Shown here: piece by piece, positions 1 to 8,135 of the stretch | Layout: every line of letters begins with the position of its first letter | Numbering within the stretch: the stretch's first letter is position 1 | Assembly: GCF_026898135.2 (NCBI RefSeq) | Contig: NZ_CP114035.2 | Location: 4,009,501-4,073,500 of the forward strand | Reading direction: 5' to 3' | Source of the DNA: Pseudomonas fortuita | Lineage (GTDB): Bacteria > Pseudomonadota > Gammaproteobacteria > Pseudomonadales > Pseudomonadaceae | Length of the DNA stretch: 64,000 nt | Translations under genes and position numbers: made by a program | Notes under the pieces: model-generated | What the model was told of the DNA's origin: nothing | Seen by the model: the letters and a program-made list of their open reading frames with translations, nothing else | Databases searched by the model: none

Positions 1-954
1 GGACAAATACTGCACCACGCTGCGTCGCCCCGCGTACAGGTTGAACTGCAGCGTGGCATCGCCAAAGTAGCGTTCGTAGTTCATGCCCAGTTGCTGGTGG
101 TCGATGCTTTTGCGGGTGTTGTAGGTTTCGGCCACTGCTGCCGTGGAACGTGGGTCATGCTTGTAGGCATCCCAGGTCTGCCCCAGCGGGTCCTGCGTGT
201 TGTTCTGCTCCAGGCTGCTGTAGATCAGCGCCATGCGCGAGTCGTCGTCGGGCTTGAAGTTGACCTTGGCGAAGGTCTGGTCACGGCGCGCGGCACTGTG
301 GTCGCGATAGCCATCGGTATCCAGGCGCGAGGCATCCAGCACGAACCCTGCGGTGTCGTTCCCGCCCTCTGCCGACAGGTGATTCTTGTTGAAGCCGTCG
401 CTGCCGAAGGTGGTTTCGGCCCCCACGCGCGCAGGCCCCTGCCCGTCCCGGGTAAACATCTGGATCACACCACCGGCGTTGCTGCCATACAGTGTCGCTG
501 CCGGGCCGCGCAGCACTTCAATACGGTCGGCCACATCCAGGTTCAGCGTGGCGGCCTGCCCTTGCCCGTCGGGCGTGCTGGCCGGTATGCCGTCGCTTAG
601 CAGCTTGATGCCACGCACGCCGAAGGCCGAGCGTGCACCGTAGCCCCGCGACGAAATCTGCAGGTCTTGCGCATAGTTCTGACGGTTCTGCACCACCAGC
701 CCAGGGACTTTGCTCAGCACTTCTGACAGGTTGACGCCAAGTTGGCCATCGGTGCCGTGGGACAGGTCAACGGTATCCACCGAAAACGGCAGGTCGAATG
801 TGCTGGTGGGGGCATAGGCACCGGTCACCACCAGCGGTGCCATGACGACGACATCGGGTGAACTGGCCTTGGCACTGCCATTAACGCTCATCCCACCTGC
901 AAACAGCAGGACCAGACTTGTAGATGAAGGAAAACGAGAAAGAAATCGATACAT
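1..954 (-). CDS. TonB-dependent outer-membrane receptor, N-terminal part (runs off the window)
   Basis: The reading frame starts at an ATG at 954 and stays open to base 1, giving 318 residues of a longer protein. It begins with a hydrophobic, signal-like segment (residues 1-30). A plug domain follows, with typical motifs: PLVVTG (the TonB-box/plug start), LSEVLSKVPGLVVQNR, ISSRGYGARSAFGVRGIKLL, and RIEVLRGPAATLYGSNAGGVI. The first beta-barrel strands come after that. The family imports ferric siderophores, vitamins or other ligands across the outer membrane using TonB energy. The substrate cannot be told from this part. I see no convincing Fur box in the 140 bp upstream. The gene is divergent from the LexA-boxed DUF1654 gene. 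Confidence 0.93.
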   Translation of the reverse strand, partial: MYRFLSRFPSSTSLVLLFAGGMSVNGSAKASSPDVVVMAPLVVTGAYAPTSTFDLPFSVDTVDLSHGTDGQLGVNLSEVLSKVPGLVVQNRQNYAQDLQISSRGYGARSAFGVRGIKLLSDGIPASTPDGQGQAATLNLDVADRIEVLRGPAATLYGSNAGGVIQMFTRDGQGPARVGAETTFGSDGFNKNHLSAEGGNDTAGFVLDASRLDTDGYRDHSAARRDQTFAKVNFKPDDDSRMALIYSSLEQNNTQDPLGQTWDAYKHDPRSTAAVAETYNTRKSIDHQQLGMNYERYFGDATLQFNLYAGRRSVVQYLS

Positions 955-1058
955 GCGCAGCTTCCGGAAATTGCCGGTATTACACCAGACCGGCAGCGCC
1001 AGCGCGAACGGTGGTTTTTTTCCTGACAAGCTGTTGCGAATTTACTTACGCTGAAATA

Positions 1059-1074
1059 CTGTATGCACATACAG
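1059..1074. promoter_or_regulatory. LexA (SOS) box upstream of DUF1654-endA
   Basis: CTGTATGCACATACAG matches the gammaproteobacterial LexA operator CTGT-N8-ACAG at both conserved tetramers and is palindromic except at the centre. It ends 19 bases before the GTG start at 1094, a position where it would overlap the promoter or transcript start. It implies SOS control of the two downstream genes. The divergent receptor start (954) is 104 bases away. Confidence 0.85.
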
Positions 1075-1093
1075 CAAAAATAAGGAATTTCCT

Positions 1094-1336
1094 GTGTCCA
1101 GCACCGCCTCCGCCACTCCGAGCAGCTATGAACAGCTGGGTGTACGCATCCAGAAGATCATCAACAGCCCCACCGCCCAGCGCAGCCGTGCGGCGCTGAT
1201 CTTCCGCCTGGAACAGGAAAGCCCGGAAGACTGGGAAAGCTTGCTGGAGGAGATCGCAGAAAACGACAACGTGACCCTCGCCCACCGCGACGATGGCGGT
1301 GTGCAGATTTTCTGGACTGTGCCGAAGGAAGACTGA
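1094..1336 (+). CDS. DUF1654 family protein
   Basis: An 80-residue soluble protein with a GTG start, preceded by AAGGA about 8 bases upstream. Composition and motifs (YEQLGVRIQKIIN, RAALIFRLEQESPEDWE, a C-terminal VQIFW strand) match the DUF1654 family, small proteins found mainly in Pseudomonas. The molecular function is not established. The LexA box just upstream suggests induction by DNA damage. The stop lies 6 bases before the ATG of the EndA-type nuclease, so the two are probably co-transcribed and translationally coupled. Confidence 0.85.
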   Translation: MSSTASATPSSYEQLGVRIQKIINSPTAQRSRAALIFRLEQESPEDWESLLEEIAENDNVTLAHRDDGGVQIFWTVPKED

Positions 1337-1342
1337 CCGCGC

Positions 1343-2035
1343 ATGAGAGTTTCGCTTTTCGCGGCAGCCTGCCTGTTACTGACCACGCCGCTTGTTCAAG
1401 CCGATGCCCCACGCACCTTCCAGGAGGCCAAGAAGGTCGCCTGGAAGCTCTATGCCCCGCAATCGACCGAGTTTTATTGCGGGTGCAAATACAAGGGCAA
1501 CAAGGTCGACCTGGCGTCCTGCGGCTATGCCCCACGCAAGAATGCCCAGCGCGCGTCGCGCATCGAGTGGGAACACATCGTGCCTGCCTGGCAAATTGGC
1601 CATCAGCGCCAATGCTGGCAGAGCGGCGGTCGCAAGCAGTGCGCGCAGCATGACGAAGTGTACAAACGCGCCGAAGCCGACCTGCACAACCTGGTGCCCA
1701 GCATCGGTGAGGTCAACGGCGACCGCAGCAACTTCAGTTTCGGCTGGTTGCCGGAACAACGCGGCCAGTACGGTAGCTGCCTGACCCAGGTCGACTTCAA
1801 GGCCAGGAAGGTGATGCCGCGCCCGTCGATTCGCGGCATGATCGCCCGCACCTACTTCTACATGAGCAAGCAGTACAACCTGCGCCTGTCCAAACAGGAC
1901 CGCCAGTTGTTCGAGGCCTGGAACAAGACCTACCCGCCGCAGGTTTGGGAGCAGCAACGCAACCAACAGGTCGCCTGCGTGATGGGGCGGGGAAACGAGT
2001 TTGTCGGGCCAGTCAACCTCAAGGCGTGCGGTTGA
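1343..2035 (+). CDS. endA: Endonuclease I (EndA) family periplasmic/secreted DNase
   Basis: A 230-residue protein with a signal peptide (residues 1-20, cleavage after VQA). It carries the endonuclease I beta-beta-alpha-metal core: SRIEWEHIVPAWQ, with His78 the likely general base, and ADLHNLVPSIGEVNGDRSNF, with the conserved Asn residues. Several cysteines in the CGCKY/ASCGYAP region suggest disulfides, as in Vibrio Vvn. The family cleaves double-stranded DNA without sequence preference outside the cytoplasm. The gene sits directly behind a LexA-controlled DUF1654 gene, so the nuclease is probably SOS-inducible. Confidence 0.92.
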   Translation: MRVSLFAAACLLLTTPLVQADAPRTFQEAKKVAWKLYAPQSTEFYCGCKYKGNKVDLASCGYAPRKNAQRASRIEWEHIVPAWQIGHQRQCWQSGGRKQCAQHDEVYKRAEADLHNLVPSIGEVNGDRSNFSFGWLPEQRGQYGSCLTQVDFKARKVMPRPSIRGMIARTYFYMSKQYNLRLSKQDRQLFEAWNKTYPPQVWEQQRNQQVACVMGRGNEFVGPVNLKACG

Positions 2036-2038
2036 GCC

Positions 2039-2464
2039 TCAGGCCAGTGCCTGGAGATAGGCGCTGGCTTCCCGGTAACGGGCCAGCCGCGCCAGGTCGG
2101 CGGGGCCAGGGCAAGGAATGCGTGAAAGGTCACTGTTATCGGCCAGGTCGGCCAGCTTGACGGTTCGCGCCAACGGGTCATCGCCCAGGCGTACCACGAA
2201 ATCCTGGTACGGCTCGCCCTCACGGCGACTGAGTGCCAGCAAGGCGGCAAGGATTTTCAGGGTAAAACCCTCGCGGGCCAGGTCGGACACGGTCAGCGGG
2301 GTGTCCTCGATCACATCGTGAAGGACTGCGACAATACGTTGCTCGGGTGTGGACACCCGCATCATCACGCGTAGCGGGTGGAGAATATACGCCACCCCGC
2401 CCTTGTCGTATTGCCCTTCATGCGCCCTGGCGGCCACGGCAATGGCCCGCTCCAGTGTAGACAT
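2039..2464 (-). CDS. HD-domain phosphohydrolase, RelA/SpoT-like
   Basis: A 141-residue protein. I chose the ATG at 2464 because a strong GGGGGAGGGG Shine-Dalgarno precedes it and homology begins there (STLERAIAVAARAHEGQ). HD-family metal-binding residues are visible in HPLRV, VLHDVIEDT and the later VKLADLADN. This is the pattern of stand-alone SpoT/MESH1-like HD hydrolases, which can hydrolyse (p)ppGpp or related nucleotides. No synthetase domain is present. The substrate is inferred from the family only. The 3' end lies 3 bases from the convergent endA stop. Confidence 0.85.
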   Translation of the reverse strand: MSTLERAIAVAARAHEGQYDKGGVAYILHPLRVMMRVSTPEQRIVAVLHDVIEDTPLTVSDLAREGFTLKILAALLALSRREGEPYQDFVVRLGDDPLARTVKLADLADNSDLSRIPCPGPADLARLARYREASAYLQALA

Positions 2465-2582
2465 GAGGCCCCTCCCCCGTTCGGCATCTTCCACCCAAGC
2501 ATAGCCAAACTTGTGTGAACAATATCTAACACACGCCTCACAAAGCTGCACACACCCGGTTGGCGGGGCCTTATGACGGCAA

Positions 2583-2618
2583 CAGTTGTGGGAGCGGGCA
2601 TGCCCGCTCCCACAACTG
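2583..2618. repeat. REP-type element, perfect 36-bp palindrome
   Basis: The 18-base arm CAGTTGTGGGAGCGGGCA is followed directly by its exact reverse complement. GTGGGAGC/GCTCCCAC is the core of the P. putida REP family that recurs at 18970, 24581, 27103 and 29686 in this window. It lies between two convergent or unrelated genes on the minus strand. Confidence 0.85.
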
Positions 2619-2655
2619 CCGCGAAGGCTCCGGGCTCCCACCCACTGCTGCAGTT

Positions 2656-3225
2656 CTAGCGGGTTGCGCCATGCTGGATGACCACCGAATCGGTGCCCAG
2701 CTTGGCCATCACTTCGTCCTTGCGCGCTTGAGCTTCTTCACGGGTTGGGAACGGCCCCATCAGCACCACCGGCTTGCCGTTGCGGTATTCCACCGAAGAC
2801 GGGATACCCTTCTCGATGAGCCGCGCGGTCATGTCGCTCAGCGCGCCCATGTTGGCACCCTGGATCACTTCCACGTCCCAGCCCTCGGGTGCCGGCTGGC
2901 CAGCCAGTGCATCGGCACGGCGCTGCAGATCGGCGCCGCCGCACACCTCGCGGATGCGCAGGTTGTTGCCGGTGTCGTCGACGATGATGTCGTACTGGCC
3001 GTCACGCTTGATCGCCACATAGCTGCGGTAGGCTTCGTACTGCCCGGCATCGTCCTTGCCGCGAACCTGGCCGCAGATGGTGCCCTGTGTGTCGATCCGC
3101 ACGTTGCCGAACTTGGCGGTTTTGGGGTTATGCAGGTGTTCGGCCACCTGCTTGTGCACGCCTTCGACCTCGTTTTCACAGCCCGCCAGGGCAAGCACTG
3201 CCATTACCACAGCCAGTTTGCGCAC
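2656..3225 (-). CDS. Lipoprotein with C-terminal SPOR domain
   Basis: 189 residues from a GTG start at 3225. TGGAGG lies 7 bases upstream, and the only other upstream starts would add a non-signal extension. The N-terminus RKLAVVMAVLALAGC is a lipoprotein signal with Cys16 as the lipidated residue. The central region has two cysteines (TICGQV, REVCGG). The last 70 residues (from about GWDVEVIQG to VVIQHG) resemble a SPOR domain, which binds denuded peptidoglycan glycan strands. It is probably anchored in the envelope. Its specific role is unknown. Confidence 0.8.
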   Translation of the reverse strand: MRKLAVVMAVLALAGCENEVEGVHKQVAEHLHNPKTAKFGNVRIDTQGTICGQVRGKDDAGQYEAYRSYVAIKRDGQYDIIVDDTGNNLRIREVCGGADLQRRADALAGQPAPEGWDVEVIQGANMGALSDMTARLIEKGIPSSVEYRNGKPVVLMGPFPTREEAQARKDEVMAKLGTDSVVIQHGATR

Positions 3226-3420
3226 GCGTGTACCTCCAGATTCGAAGGGGCGGATTCTAGCACGAGGGCCATGCGCAAGAACCGCGACCATACGTTACAC
3301 CTTGCAACCAAGTCATAGGACAACTACCCGTGGCGTCTGCGCTGATCGCCATTTCTTATCCCGCTGATAAAAAACTTGAGGCAGCGCAAGCCGGGCGTTT
3401 CGTAGAAGAATCGGGGCAGT

Positions 3421-3436
3421 CATACGACGACGTATG
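3421..3436. promoter_or_regulatory. Inverted repeat, possible operator of the first TRAP operon
   Basis: CATACG-ACGA-CGTATG is a perfect 6+6 inverted repeat 120 bases before the dctQ start. No other gene is nearby on the plus strand, so it is placed where an operator for the TRAP/catabolic operon would be. The binding protein is unknown; the local LysR (8136-9035) is one candidate. Confidence 0.4.
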
Positions 3437-3555
3437 TCGAATAATAATAAAGGTGAACCCATGTCCCGCTCATACATACAGGTGGATGCTCGTGTCCGCA
3501 TGATCGCACCGGGCGCTTTTGGCGCTTCCTGGGCAGCTCTGCCTCAGGAGGCGCC

Positions 3556-4071
3556 ATGAAAACCCTGGTCGATGGTTACTTCATCATCCTCAAAACGCTG
3601 GTGGTAGGTTGTCTGGTCGGCATCACCTGCCTGATCTTCACCAACGTCGTGCTGCGCTATGGCTTCAACTCAGGGTTGTTCTTCAGCGAAGAGATTTCCC
3701 GCCTGGCGTTTGTATGGCTGGTGTTTGCTGGCGCGCAGCTGATGCTGCACGAACACGGCCACATCGGCGTCGACATCGTCACCCGCCGCGTCTCGCCTGG
3801 CGTGGCCCGCTGGCTGCTGGCACTGACACAACTGCTGATGCTGTATGTGACCTGGCTGTTTCTCGACGGCAGCTGGAAGCAGACCCTGATCAACCTGCAT
3901 GTCGGTGCTCCCTCCACGGGTATTTCCATGGCGCTGTTCTACGGCGCGGGCCTGGTCTTCTGCATCCTCAGCGCGCTGCTGATCAGCACCCAGCTGGTCA
4001 GGAACCTGACGGGCACCCTCCCGGCGCCCGCCCAGACCGAAACTTCGCTCAAAGATGGAGCAGTCGAATAA
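3556..4071 (+). CDS. dctQ: TRAP transporter small permease, DctQ type (system 1)
   Basis: 171 residues with four predicted membrane helices. The DctQ hallmark is present in the second helix region (VVLRYGFNSGLFFSEEISRLAFVWLVF, around residues 35-60), followed by the GHIGVDIV motif after helix 2. Small TRAP permeases pair with the large DctM permease and a periplasmic binding protein to import organic acids with sodium. Start at ATG 3556, with CAGGAGG 4-5 bases upstream. It overlaps the next gene by one base (TAATG), so dctQMP are coupled. Confidence 0.93.
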   Translation: MKTLVDGYFIILKTLVVGCLVGITCLIFTNVVLRYGFNSGLFFSEEISRLAFVWLVFAGAQLMLHEHGHIGVDIVTRRVSPGVARWLLALTQLLMLYVTWLFLDGSWKQTLINLHVGAPSTGISMALFYGAGLVFCILSALLISTQLVRNLTGTLPAPAQTETSLKDGAVE

Positions 4072-5354
4072 TGGCCCTGTCTGTTTTCGTCGGCGTGCTG
4101 ATGGCCGCCATCCTGATCGGCGCCCCCATCGCCTATGCCCTGATCCTTTGCGGCGTGGCGTTGATGTGGCTCCTGGGCCTGTTCGATGGCCAGATCATCG
4201 CGCAGAACATCATCAACTCGGCCGGCAGCTTCCCGCTGCTGGCAATTCCGCTCTTCATCATCGCTGGCGAGGTAATGAACAGCGGCGGCTTGTCCAAGCG
4301 CATCATCAAGCTGGCCATCACCCTGGTCGGCCACCTGCGCGGCGGGCTTGGCTACGTCACCATTTTTGCCGGCGTGCTACTGTCGAGCCTGTCCGGTTCG
4401 GCCTTGGCCGACGCCGCCTCGCTGACCGCCCTGTTGCTGCCGATGATGGTCATCGCCGGCTACAACCGTAACCGCTCCGGGGGCCTGATCGCATCGGTGT
4501 CGGTGCTGGGTTCAATCATTCCACCCAGCATCGGTTTCGTTGTGCTTGGCGTGGCTTCGGGGCTGTCGATCACCAAGCTGTTCCTCGCCGGCATCGCCCC
4601 GGGGCTGATGATCGCCGCCGCACTGGTGGTGGCCTGGTGGCTGATGTCGCGGCGTAACAACGATGTGCAACTGAGCCCCAAGGCCAGCGGCAAGGAGCGC
4701 CTCAAGGCCCTGGTGGACAGCTTCTGGGCGCTGATGCTGCCGGTGATCATCGTCGTCGGCCTGCGTTTTGGCGTGGTCACCCCGACCGAGGCCGGTGCGG
4801 TGGCCAGTGTCTATGCCCTGCTGGTGTCGTCGCTGATCTACCGCGAGCTCAGCCTCAAATCGCTCAACCAACTGCTGCTGCGCGCCGGCAAGACCACCGC
4901 TGCCGTGATGTTCCTGGTAGCTGCCGCTTCGATCCCGGCCTGGATGATTACCATCGCCGACATCCCCGGGCAAATCATCGACCTGATCCAGCCAGTGATG
5001 GACAACCCGCGGCTGCTGATCGTAGTGCTGATGCTGCTGATCCTGGTGATTTCCATGGTCATGGACCTCACCCCCACCATTTTGCTGCTCGCACCAATCC
5101 TGGTACCGGTGGTGACCGCTGCGAACATCGACCCAATCTATTTCGGGGTGCTGTTCATGATCAATTGCTCGATCGGCCTGATCACCCCGCCGGTGGGCAC
5201 GGTGCTCAACGTGGTCTGCGGCATCGGTCGCATGCGTTACGAGGCACTGCTCAAAGGCACGTTCCCCTTCCTGATCGCGGAAATCATCGTGCTGTTCCTG
5301 CTGGTCATCTTCCCCGAACTGGTCACCGTTCCCGCCCAGTGGTTCGGGCATTGA
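4071..5354 (+). CDS. dctM: TRAP transporter large permease, DctM type (system 1)
   Basis: 427 residues, about 12 membrane helices, the usual length of DctM. Typical motifs are FPLLAIPLFIIAGEVMNSGG, LSGSALADAASL, GSIIPPSIG and a C-terminal GLITPPVGTVLNVV. This subunit forms the sodium-coupled transport path for the substrate delivered by the DctP-like protein encoded next. The ATG overlaps the dctQ stop by one base. The gap to dctP is 29 bases. Confidence 0.95.
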   Translation: MALSVFVGVLMAAILIGAPIAYALILCGVALMWLLGLFDGQIIAQNIINSAGSFPLLAIPLFIIAGEVMNSGGLSKRIIKLAITLVGHLRGGLGYVTIFAGVLLSSLSGSALADAASLTALLLPMMVIAGYNRNRSGGLIASVSVLGSIIPPSIGFVVLGVASGLSITKLFLAGIAPGLMIAAALVVAWWLMSRRNNDVQLSPKASGKERLKALVDSFWALMLPVIIVVGLRFGVVTPTEAGAVASVYALLVSSLIYRELSLKSLNQLLLRAGKTTAAVMFLVAAASIPAWMITIADIPGQIIDLIQPVMDNPRLLIVVLMLLILVISMVMDLTPTILLLAPILVPVVTAANIDPIYFGVLFMINCSIGLITPPVGTVLNVVCGIGRMRYEALLKGTFPFLIAEIIVLFLLVIFPELVTVPAQWFGH

Positions 5355-5383
5355 TCCCCTCTATAACAATAAAGGTACTGTCC

Positions 5384-6379
5384 ATGAAGAAACTCGCCCT
5401 CATCGCCGCCCTGTTGCTGTCCAGCAGCTTGAGCATGGCCGCCGACTACAACGCCCGCGTCATCAAGTTCGCCGCCACCAGCCCCAAAGGCACGCCACCG
5501 GCCATCGGCATGGAACTGTTCGCCAAGAAGGTTCAGGAGCGCAGCGAAGGCAAGATCAAGGTGCGCACCTTCCCCAACGGTGTCCTGGGCGGCGACGTAC
5601 AGGTGCTGTCTTCCTTGCAGGGCGGCGTGGTGGAAATGATGACCTGGAACGCCGGGCTGATGCTTAACCACATCACCGACTTCGGCATCCTCGACTTCCC
5701 GTTCCTGTACACCGACACCGCCAAGGTCGATGCCATGCTCGACGGCGAGGTAGGCAAGATGCTCACCGACCAGTTGCCAGCGAAAAATCTGGTAGGCCTG
5801 GCGTTCTGGGAGCTGGGCGAGCGCAACCTGACCAACAATGTGCGGCCGGTGCAAAAGCTTGAAGACATTGCCGGGCTGAAGATTCGCGCCCAGCAATCGC
5901 CGCTGTTCCTGGACGTGTGGGCGGCACTCGGTGCCAACCCGACGCCGCTGCCTTTCACCGAGGTGCACACGGCACTGGAGACCGGCACCGTGGACGGCCA
6001 GGAAAACCCGGCGGCGCTGATCCTCGCCTCACGCTTCAACGAGGTGCAGAAGTACCTGAGCCTGACCCGGCACAACTACAACCCACAGATTGTGCTGATC
6101 GGCAAGACGTTCTGGGACAGCCTCAACAAGGATGAGCAGCAACTGCTGACCGAGGTTGCCCAGGAAGTGCGGCTGGAACAACGGCGCATCTCCCGGGAGG
6201 CGGACAGCAAGGCCATCGCCGACCTGCAGGGCGCGGGCATGCAAGTCAACCAACTGCCGCCCGACGAGGTGGCGCGCATCCAGGCCAAGATTCGCCCCGT
6301 GGTCGACAAGTACGCCGCACAGATCAATCCCCAACTGGTCAGCAAGGTCTACCAGGCCATGGGCTACCAGCCACAGTGA
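5384..6379 (+). CDS. dctP: TRAP transporter solute-binding protein, DctP family (system 1)
   Basis: 331 residues with a signal peptide (MKKLALIAALLLSSSLSMAA). The DctP fold signatures are LEDIAGLKIRAQQ and PLPFTEVHTALETGTVDGQENP. Arg168 in KIRAQ is the position that normally pairs with the substrate carboxylate, so the ligand is probably an organic acid. I chose ATG 5384, after AAAGGT, because it begins the signal peptide. It is third in an operon whose fourth and fifth genes are catabolic enzymes, so the imported acid is probably their substrate. Confidence 0.93.
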   Translation: MKKLALIAALLLSSSLSMAADYNARVIKFAATSPKGTPPAIGMELFAKKVQERSEGKIKVRTFPNGVLGGDVQVLSSLQGGVVEMMTWNAGLMLNHITDFGILDFPFLYTDTAKVDAMLDGEVGKMLTDQLPAKNLVGLAFWELGERNLTNNVRPVQKLEDIAGLKIRAQQSPLFLDVWAALGANPTPLPFTEVHTALETGTVDGQENPAALILASRFNEVQKYLSLTRHNYNPQIVLIGKTFWDSLNKDEQQLLTEVAQEVRLEQRRISREADSKAIADLQGAGMQVNQLPPDEVARIQAKIRPVVDKYAAQINPQLVSKVYQAMGYQPQ

Positions 6380-6430
6380 CGCCCTCGCGCCGCGCATTGC
6401 GGCGCCTTTCAACTGCCATCAAGGAACAGC

Positions 6431-7234
6431 ATGAAAATCTCCGTAGCCCAGATTCACCCGGTGGCCGGCAACCCGGCCCTGACCGTCGACAAGGTTGCCA
6501 CGCTGGCACGCCAGACCGCTGCAGAAGGCTCGCGGCTGATCGCCTTTGCCGAATGCCTGCTCACCGGCGGCGCGTTCGACAGCCGTGAAGACCTCGAGCG
6601 CGGCGCCATCAGCCTCGACGCCCTGGCGCCGCTGCTGGAGGTATCGGCGCAGACCGGCATCCTGATCGTGGTCGGCTTCTACGAGCGGCACGCCAGCTCG
6701 GTGTACAACACCGCCGCGCTGATCGGCGCGCAAGGCATCATCGGCCTGCACCGCAAGCGCCACTTGCCATTCATGATCGGCGACCGCTTCACCGACCGCC
6801 CCAGCGATTGGGCAACACCTGTGTTCGATACCGACATCGGCCGCATCGGCCTGGCCATCTGCTACGAAATCCGCTTCCCCGAAGTGGTACGCACCCTGGC
6901 CCTGGAAGGTGCCGACATCGTCGTACTGCCTGCTGCCTGGCCAGAACAGGCACGCATGCTGCCGGACATTTTCAGCACCGTGCGCGCCGCTGAAAACATG
7001 GTGTACTTCGTTGCTCCCAACCGCAACGACATGGACGAGGGCATGCAGTTCATCGGCACCAGCCATATCATCGAACCGTCCGGCAAGACCCTGGTGCGCG
7101 CCGGCCTGGAAGACGGCGTGTACACCGCCGAGATCGACCTGGCCAAGGCCCGCAACAAATCGCTGATCCGTGACCCGGGCATATTCGAAGTGCACCCGTT
7201 CCGCGACCGGCTGCCTGAAACCTACCGCATCTGA
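6431..7234 (+). CDS. Carbon-nitrogen hydrolase (nitrilase superfamily) amidohydrolase
   Basis: 267 residues covering a complete nitrilase-fold domain. The catalytic triad is readable: Glu41 (FAECLLTGG), Lys109 (LHRKRHLP) and Cys144 (LAICYEIRFPE). Family members hydrolyse amides or carbamoyl groups; the Cys environment suits an amidase or omega-amidase rather than a true nitrilase. It follows dctP by about 50 bases and precedes the HpcH/HpaI aldolase by 18, so it should act on the imported compound or a product of it. The substrate is not known. Confidence 0.88.
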   Translation: MKISVAQIHPVAGNPALTVDKVATLARQTAAEGSRLIAFAECLLTGGAFDSREDLERGAISLDALAPLLEVSAQTGILIVVGFYERHASSVYNTAALIGAQGIIGLHRKRHLPFMIGDRFTDRPSDWATPVFDTDIGRIGLAICYEIRFPEVVRTLALEGADIVVLPAAWPEQARMLPDIFSTVRAAENMVYFVAPNRNDMDEGMQFIGTSHIIEPSGKTLVRAGLEDGVYTAEIDLAKARNKSLIRDPGIFEVHPFRDRLPETYRI

Positions 7235-7252
7235 CCCAAGGCGGCCTCGAAC

Positions 7253-8053
7253 ATGAACCAAAGCACTACACACACCTTGCTGAAGGCCCGCATGGCGCGC
7301 GGTGCCACGTTCGGCATGAACATCTACAGCACCGCCTGCATGGCCATCGAAGTGGCCGGCAACTGGGGCCTGGACTTCGTCTTCATTGACGCCGAGCACA
7401 CCGCGCTGGGCGTGGACCGCGACATGGAAAAACTGCTGCTGGCCGCCAGCAGCGCTGCAATCCCCAGCCTGGTACGGGTGCGGGGCACGCTGGAGTGGGA
7501 TATACGCAAGGCCCTGGAAATGGGCGCTGCCGGGGTGATCGTGCCGCAAGTGCACAACGCCGCGCAGATGCGCCAGATCATCCATTACAGCAAGTTCCCG
7601 CCCTTGGGACGCCGCGGTGGCGACAGCTCGGTGCGCTCGGCCGGGTTCGCCGGGCCAGGTTTCGACTGGGCGCGCTATACGCAGGCAGAAAACGACCGCA
7701 GCGTGATCGTGCCCATGGCCGAAAGCTATGAGTTTTTTGACAACATCGATGAGATTCTCGATGTGGAAGGGATCGATGCAGTGCACTTCGGGCCGGCGGA
7801 CTACTCACTTTCACGCGGGCTACCGGTCGACTACCGCCTGGGCAACCCCGAGGTGCGGCAACGCCTGCAGGTGCTGATCGAAAAATGCCACGCCCGCTCG
7901 ATCAAGGTGATGGTGCCGTGCTTTCCGGCCGACCGAGTCACCGCCGGGCGTTTGCTGGACATGGGCAGCGACATGCTGCTGATGGGCAGTGATCTGTCAT
8001 GGCTCAACCAGGCCGGGCAACATATCGCTGCAGTAAAACAGGCGCTCACCTGA
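7253..8053 (+). CDS. HpcH/HpaI family class II aldolase
   Basis: 266 residues. Family motifs in order are FVFIDAEHTALG (with the catalytic His), PSLVRVRG, GVIVPQV, PPLGRRGGDSS, VPMAES and VHFGPADYSLS. These enzymes use a divalent metal to cleave 4-hydroxy-2-oxo acids into pyruvate (or a related oxo-acid) and an aldehyde; some act on other 2-oxo acids or as citrate lyase-like enzymes. It is the last gene of the first operon. Together with the RraA-like gene at 9148 it gives the locus two unrelated pyruvate-type aldolase folds. The specific substrate is unknown. Confidence 0.88.
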   Translation: MNQSTTHTLLKARMARGATFGMNIYSTACMAIEVAGNWGLDFVFIDAEHTALGVDRDMEKLLLAASSAAIPSLVRVRGTLEWDIRKALEMGAAGVIVPQVHNAAQMRQIIHYSKFPPLGRRGGDSSVRSAGFAGPGFDWARYTQAENDRSVIVPMAESYEFFDNIDEILDVEGIDAVHFGPADYSLSRGLPVDYRLGNPEVRQRLQVLIEKCHARSIKVMVPCFPADRVTAGRLLDMGSDMLLMGSDLSWLNQAGQHIAAVKQALT

Positions 8054-8135
8054 CCGGCTGACACGCCACACAACCGGCGCCTGCAGGCACCGCGCAGTTT
8101 TCGGGCTGCTACGGTGCCTGCGGGCTCGGGACTAA

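Noticed and set aside
4512..5351. Long minus-strand open frame antisense to the first dctM
   Set aside because: His/Gln/Asp-rich composition typical of the antisense of GC-rich membrane-protein genes; the dctM motifs explain the DNA.
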